From Paraburkholderia ginsengiterrae (GTDB lineage Bacteria; Pseudomonadota; Gammaproteobacteria; Burkholderiales; Burkholderiaceae), in the NCBI RefSeq assembly GCF_001645125.1, contig NZ_LXKA01000044.1, positions 101,450 through 165,449 of the forward strand: a stretch of 64,000 bases of DNA. Reading direction: 5' to 3'. Made by a program: the position numbers and the translations under genes. Positions 63,777 to 64,000 of the stretch are shown here, in pieces. The notes below the pieces were generated by a model. It was not told the origin of the DNA. It worked only from the letters and a program-made list of their open reading frames with translations, and searched no databases. The first letter of the stretch is position 1, and each line of letters opens with the position of its first letter.

Positions 63777-64000
63777 ATGGTTTCCTTTACAAGCATCGGC
63801 GCATGTCGCGTTGATCGAATAGTAGAGGCAATGTGCACGCGGCAGCAGGTGTTATTCCTCAACACACTGTTAGTCTTACTGTGTCACATAATTAGTTGCG
63901 CAGTTTGTTGCCGTACAGGAAGAGTGCCATCGTTGCATGAGCCGTTGTCCAAGCAGGATACGCAACGTTGTAATGGAATCAGGAACGTGGCGTTGTGCGC
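63777..64000. other. Upstream region of the damaged operon
   Basis: About 220 bp to the window edge. It probably holds the promoter for the adc-bdh-patatin remnant operon. It is not recognisably similar to the 290 bp upstream of the intact adc. Confidence 0.35.

Noticed and set aside
1-64000. CRISPR arrays or other regularly spaced repeats
   Set aside because: None seen on reading the window; no cas-like genes either.

Overview
The window looks like chromosome (or chromid) sequence from a Burkholderiaceae bacterium of the Paraburkholderia/Caballeronia/Burkholderia type. The evidence is the high GC content and codon use, the Burkholderia-typical small families (DUF3331, DUF4148, DUF2970), the abundance of LysR/TetR/MocR regulators, and an EmrAB-NodT efflux operon. 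This placement rests on family recognition, not on a search.

Layout. 0-3.8 kb is the end of an exopolysaccharide-type cluster: a glycosyltransferase cut by the window edge, a GH130/GH43-like propeller protein and a Tat/lipoprotein glycoside hydrolase. 4.8-9.3 kb is a signalling and envelope-stress group: PAS-LuxR regulator, then a minus-strand mscS - trypsin/PDZ protease - response regulator run, and a divergent SH3-domain secreted protein. 10-15.2 kb holds an atypical SDR, an Ohr/OsmC protein, LysR, DUF3331, TetR and a truncated LysR. 15.3-18.5 kb is an ECF41-type sigma factor, recognised by its C-terminal GDGGG and NPDKL motifs, with AhpD/CMD-family genes on both sides and a DedA-rhodanese fusion. 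18.6-21.5 kb is an intact adc - bdh - patatin operon. 21.8-31.6 kb holds a bestrophin, the EmrB/EmrA/NodT efflux operon, and a divergent CMD - cupin - NDH-2-like operon. 31.6-38 kb holds a MocR regulator, an NmrA-like protein, an EF-hand protein, a coupled unknown gene plus orphan flgE, and a PEBP-like protein.

38.6-48.5 kb is the most coherent system. A guanidine-I (ykkC) riboswitch leads into an ABC transporter, two DUF1989 proteins, a biotin-dependent 'urea carboxylase' and allophanate hydrolase. The riboswitch and the two DUF1989 genes indicate guanidine assimilation: guanidine carboxylase, then carboxyguanidine deiminase (CgdAB), then allophanate hydrolase. Urea degradation is the less likely reading.

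48.5-58.9 kb is gene-poor and decayed. It holds an IS66 fragment, a dead integrase C-terminus abutting a tRNA 3' fragment, a frameshifted IS1182-type transposase, an RpoD region-1.1 fragment, an HMA-like protein without its cysteines, and an amidase remnant. A few ordinary small genes (BON, UspA, DUF4148, DUF2970) lie among them. 59-61.4 kb holds a beta-carbonic anhydrase and methylmalonate-semialdehyde dehydrogenase. The right end (62.4-63.8 kb) is a second copy of the adc - bdh - patatin operon. There an internal deletion has joined the first 33 codons of adc in frame to the last 14 of bdh, leaving a 47-codon fusion 10 bp before an intact patatin paralogue.
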